In this document: positions 12,084-14,848 of the stretch, piece after piece
Numbering within the stretch: position 1 is the first letter of the stretch
How the letters are laid out: every line of letters begins with the position of its first letter
NCBI GenBank assembly: GCA_018830465.1
Contig: JAHJSI010000025.1
Location: forward strand, 1-14,848
Length of the DNA stretch: 14,848 bases
Direction of reading: 5' to 3'
DNA from: Patescibacteria group bacterium
GTDB lineage: Bacteria > Patescibacteriota > Patescibacteriia > UBA2169
The notes under the pieces: generated by a model
The model's database searches: none
What the model was told of the DNA's origin: nothing
The model's input: only the letters and a program-made list of their open reading frames with translations
Program-made: the position numbers and the translations under genes

Positions 12084-14848
12084 ATGATTAAAGATAATAA
12101 AAAATTCATAATAATTGATGGAAACGCGCTTCTTCATCGCGCCTGGCATGCTCTTCCTCCTTTGACCACAAAAGACGGTAAATTGGTTAATGCTGTTTAT
12201 GGATTCGCGTCAATTATGCTCAATATAATCAAGGATTTGAAGCCAGATTATGGTATTGTTGCTTTTGATCCGCCAGGAAAGACATTTCGCCATAAGCAGT
12301 ATAAAGAATACAAAGCAACCCGCCAGAAGCAGCCGGATGAATTGTATGAGCAGATTCCGATGGTAAAAGAAGTTGCAAAGGATTTTGGATTTAGCATTGA
12401 AGAGAAAGAAGGATATGAGGCAGATGATGTGATTGGAACTTTATCCAAAAAAGCGAAAAAGCATAATCTTGAAACAGTGATCGTCACAGGTGATATGGAT
12501 GCTTTGCAGTTGGTTGATAAAAATACTGTTGTGTACACAATCAAACGTGGAATTAATGACACTATTATTTATGATGTTAAGGCAGTAAAAGATAAGCATG
12601 GATTTGGTCCAGAGAAAGTTGTTGAATACAAGGCCTTGGCAGGGGATTCGTCTGACAATATTCCTGGTGTAGTTGGTGTTGGAGATAAAACAGCAAAGGA
12701 TCTTTTGAAAGAGTTTGATTCTGTTGATGAGATTTATGCGTATTTAAAAAAAGATAAGCATGAAAAGATAAAAGATACAGTTGCAAAGAAGTTGGTTGCG
12801 AATAAAGATAACGCGTTTTTGTCGCATGATTTGGCAACTATAAGATGTGATATTAAAATTGATTTTGATTTGAAAGATTTAGAAGTTAAGCCAGCTGATC
12901 AAGATGATCTTTTTGAGCTGTTCCGCAAGTTTGAGTTCAGGTCTTTAATCTCAAAAGCACAAGAGGTCTTTGCCGGGTCATTCGACCCGGTCCGTTCTGC
13001 TCAGGGTTCTTTATTTACGTCTGGAGTTCAGTCGCAGGATGAGGACTTTAAGATTAGAGATGGATATGAATTAATTGATACAAAAAAGAAAGCAAAAGAT
13101 TTAGTATTAAAAATGTCGACCAAAGGCCGACCAGCCTCTGGCTGGAAAGAAGTAAAAGCAATTGCAATTGATACTGAAACCGACGCCTTAGGAGCTTTGA
13201 CATCAAATATGCTTGGATTCTCTCTGTGCGCAAAATCAGGCGAGGCATATTATGTGCTGGCTGAGTTTGTGGATGATTTCAAGGAATTGCTTGAGAATCC
13301 GAATATTAAAAAATTCGGGCATAATATTAAATACGATATTGAAGTATTGCATCGCGTAGGCGTTGACGTGAATCCAATATCTTTTGATTCAATGATTGCT
13401 TCATATATTTTGCGCCCAACAGGAAGAAGCCATTCTTTAGATAATCTTGCGTTCACGGAACTTAGGCATCAAATGGTTTCAATTACCGATTTAATCGGTG
13501 TAAAAGGCAAAAAACAGCTATCATTGGCTGATATAGATACTGAGCGCGTGGCTGATTACGCGGCAGAAGACGCGGACTATACTTTGCGCTTAACGCAAAA
13601 ATTAGCAAAAGAAGTTGAAAAAGAAGGTTTTTTGCAGTTAATGCGGGATATTGAAATGCCTTTGATCGCGGTATTGGCTCAAATGGAAGAGAATGGCGTA
13701 AAAATAGACGCAAAGATTTTGTTGGATATGTCAAAGCAGATTCACGCGGATATCGCGCGTTTGGAAAAGAAAATCTATAAAGAGTCAGGCCAGGAATTTA
13801 ATGTCGCGTCTCCAAAACAGCTCAAAGAAATTTTATTTGATAAGTTAGATATTTCAACCAAAGGAATAGGAAAAACAAAAACAGGATTCTCGACTGCGGT
13901 CATGCAACTAGAAAAGATGGTTGACGGGCATCCTATTATTCCTTTGATTATGGAGCATCGTGAATTGTCTAAACTTAAAAATACATATTTAGACGCTCTT
14001 CCTGAATTAATTAATAAAGAAACAGGAAGAGTGCATACTAATTTTAATCAAACTCGCACATCAACAGGACGGCTTTCTTCAAGCGATCCGAATTTGCAGA
14101 ATATCCCGATGCGCGCTGAACTTGGAAGGAAGATTAGAAAAGCGTTTATTCCTGAAAAAGGGAATGTGCTTATCAGCGCTGATTATTCACAGATTGAATT
14201 GCGAGTTGCCGCTGATATTTCTGGCGATAAAAAGCTGATTGAAATTTTCAAAGCTGGAAAAGATATTCATACAACAACAGCCGCGTTTGTCCATGAAATT
14301 CCAGAGGATAAAGTGACGCCTGAAATCCGCAGAACCGCCAAAGAAGTGAATTTTGGAATTTTGTATGGAATGGGAGCGCGTGGATTGGCGCAGAGAACAG
14401 GAATGCCGCATGCTCGGGCTAAAGAATTTATTGATAAATATTTTGAATCATTTTCAGGAGTCGCGGAATTTATAGAAAATAATATTGAGATGGCAAGGGC
14501 GCAAGGATATGTTGAAACAAAATTTGGGCGGCGTCTGCAGTTGCCTGATATAAATTCTGGAGTTCAGCAGATCAGGGCCGCGGCAGAGCGATTAGCAACA
14601 AATATGCCTATTCAAGGAACAGCAGCTGATATTATGAAAATGGCAATGATCGCGGTGCATAATGGCCTTGCGAAAATAAGTCCTGATGCTAAAATGCTCA
14701 TGCAAGTGCATGATGAACTTGTTTTTGAAGTTCCTAAAAAGGACGTTGACCGCGTGTCGCGCTTTGTGCAGGAGGAAATGGAGTCAATTGCAAAGCTCAA
14801 AGTTCCAGTTATTGTTGAGATTAGTTCAGGAAAAAATTGGCAGGAGGC
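12084..14848 (+). CDS. polA: DNA polymerase I, last residues outside window
   Basis: 921 complete codons are visible; only a few should be missing. Pol I removes primers and fills gaps in replication and repair. The 5'-nuclease domain (1 to about 292) keeps its metal ligands: Asp12, Asp62, Asp137 and Asp139 in TGDMDAL, Asp188 and Asp191 in GDSSDNIPG. The 3'-5' proofreading domain is intact, with DTET (Asp363, Glu365), Asp418 in HNIKYD and Tyr492/Asp496 in YAAED; many Pol I proteins have lost these residues. Polymerase motifs: A DYSQIELR (Asp700), B RRTAKEVNFGILYG (749-762, Lys753, Phe757) and C VHDE (875-878, Asp877). Palindromic DNA elements are embedded in frame in the linker between the two nuclease domains (codons 297-303 and 344-354). 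The first ATG directly follows the predicted transcription start. Confidence 0.98.
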   Translation, partial: MIKDNKKFIIIDGNALLHRAWHALPPLTTKDGKLVNAVYGFASIMLNIIKDLKPDYGIVAFDPPGKTFRHKQYKEYKATRQKQPDELYEQIPMVKEVAKDFGFSIEEKEGYEADDVIGTLSKKAKKHNLETVIVTGDMDALQLVDKNTVVYTIKRGINDTIIYDVKAVKDKHGFGPEKVVEYKALAGDSSDNIPGVVGVGDKTAKDLLKEFDSVDEIYAYLKKDKHEKIKDTVAKKLVANKDNAFLSHDLATIRCDIKIDFDLKDLEVKPADQDDLFELFRKFEFRSLISKAQEVFAGSFDPVRSAQGSLFTSGVQSQDEDFKIRDGYELIDTKKKAKDLVLKMSTKGRPASGWKEVKAIAIDTETDALGALTSNMLGFSLCAKSGEAYYVLAEFVDDFKELLENPNIKKFGHNIKYDIEVLHRVGVDVNPISFDSMIASYILRPTGRSHSLDNLAFTELRHQMVSITDLIGVKGKKQLSLADIDTERVADYAAEDADYTLRLTQKLAKEVEKEGFLQLMRDIEMPLIAVLAQMEENGVKIDAKILLDMSKQIHADIARLEKKIYKESGQEFNVASPKQLKEILFDKLDISTKGIGKTKTGFSTAVMQLEKMVDGHPIIPLIMEHRELSKLKNTYLDALPELINKETGRVHTNFNQTRTSTGRLSSSDPNLQNIPMRAELGRKIRKAFIPEKGNVLISADYSQIELRVAADISGDKKLIEIFKAGKDIHTTTAAFVHEIPEDKVTPEIRRTAKEVNFGILYGMGARGLAQRTGMPHARAKEFIDKYFESFSGVAEFIENNIEMARAQGYVETKFGRRLQLPDINSGVQQIRAAAERLATNMPIQGTAADIMKMAMIAVHNGLAKISPDAKMLMQVHDELVFEVPKKDVDRVSRFVQEEMESIAKLKVPVIVEISSGKNWQE
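12973..12990. repeat. Perfect palindrome embedded in polA, copy 1
   Basis: CCGGGTC (12973-12979) and GACCCGG (12984-12990) flank ATTC: 7 perfect pairs, more G+C-rich than the gene around it. It encodes residues 297-303 in the linker after the 5'-nuclease domain, in frame and without a stop. It shares GTCATTCGAC with the intergenic palindrome at 11531-11550. The 3' flank (to about 13006, CCGTTCTGCTCAGGG) looks like part of the same repeat unit. Confidence 0.6.
13115..13145. repeat. Tandem hairpins embedded in polA, copy 2
   Basis: GTCGACC (13115-13121) pairs with GGCCGAC (13125-13131) at 6 of 7 positions around AAA. Then CCAGCC (13131-13136) pairs perfectly with GGCTGG (13140-13145) around TCT. 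Together they cover codons 344-354, an apparent insertion of about ten residues just before the first strand of the proofreading domain. Confidence 0.55.

Noticed and set aside
12248..14800. Minus-strand frames across the right end
   Set aside because: All are antisense to polA, whose nuclease and polymerase motifs are continuous on the plus strand.
1..14848. Recoding of TGA as in Gracilibacteria/Absconditabacteria
   Set aside because: TGA ends the RodZ-like gene and dedA at the expected protein lengths, and I saw no in-frame TGA within the recognised genes.
1..14848. CRISPR array, tRNA or rRNA gene, insertion sequence, integrase
   Set aside because: No regularly spaced direct repeats, cloverleaf-like sequences, transposase or integrase motifs were seen in either strand.

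Overview
The window carries housekeeping genes, all with ATG starts, in an A+T-rich genome with short intergenic gaps. Several traits suggest a candidate-phyla-radiation (Patescibacteria, probably Parcubacteria-like) bacterium: a run of membrane FtsK, a RodZ-like HTH protein and RecA; an archaeal/eukaryotic-type translin homologue; a TRM11-type methyltransferase; no recognisable Shine-Dalgarno sequence; and palindromic repeats that also sit inside a gene. TAA, TAG and TGA all end genes (TGA ends the RodZ-like and DedA genes), so the TGA-recoding lineages (Gracilibacteria, Absconditabacteria) are unlikely. The lineage is inferred from gene content; there is no rRNA in the window.

Layout. 1-1215 (-): 5' part of a secreted D-Ala-D-Ala carboxypeptidase, divergent from argS (1280-2974, +). 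3089-7122 (+): ftsK, a RodZ-like HTH membrane protein one base downstream, then recA with its own promoter, closed by a strong bidirectional terminator at 7131-7166. 8375-7178 (-): the operon rpsF-ssb-rpsR, preceded by a long structured leader. 8582-9781 (+): TRM11-like RNA methyltransferase, convergent with ychF (10902-9847, -). 10959-11528 (+): translin/TRAX-like protein, divergent from ychF. 12024-11554 (-): a small DedA/YqaA membrane protein, divergent from polA (12084 to the window end, +), which lacks only its last few codons. No tRNA, rRNA, CRISPR array, insertion sequence or integrase was seen, and no gene-free stretch exceeds about 210 bases.

The genes serve replication and repair (polA, recA, ssb), chromosome segregation (ftsK), translation (argS, rpsF, rpsR, ychF, the methyltransferase), possibly RNA processing (translin-like), and the envelope (carboxypeptidase, DedA). 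No defence or secondary-metabolism system is visible.

The most notable signals are not extra genes. (1) At nine gene starts a -10 box, often extended (TGN-TATAAT), lies so close to the ATG that the transcript should begin 0-16 nt before it: mostly leaderless or near-leaderless expression. (2) rpsF is the exception, with a predicted ~90-nt leader that folds into a long hairpin, as expected of an S6:S18 feedback element. (3) Palindromic repeat-like elements occur in intergenic gaps and, in frame, in the interdomain linker of polA, resembling in principle the in-gene palindromic elements of Rickettsia. (4) A translin-family protein keeps the acidic residues expected of the nuclease (TRAX-type) subunit.
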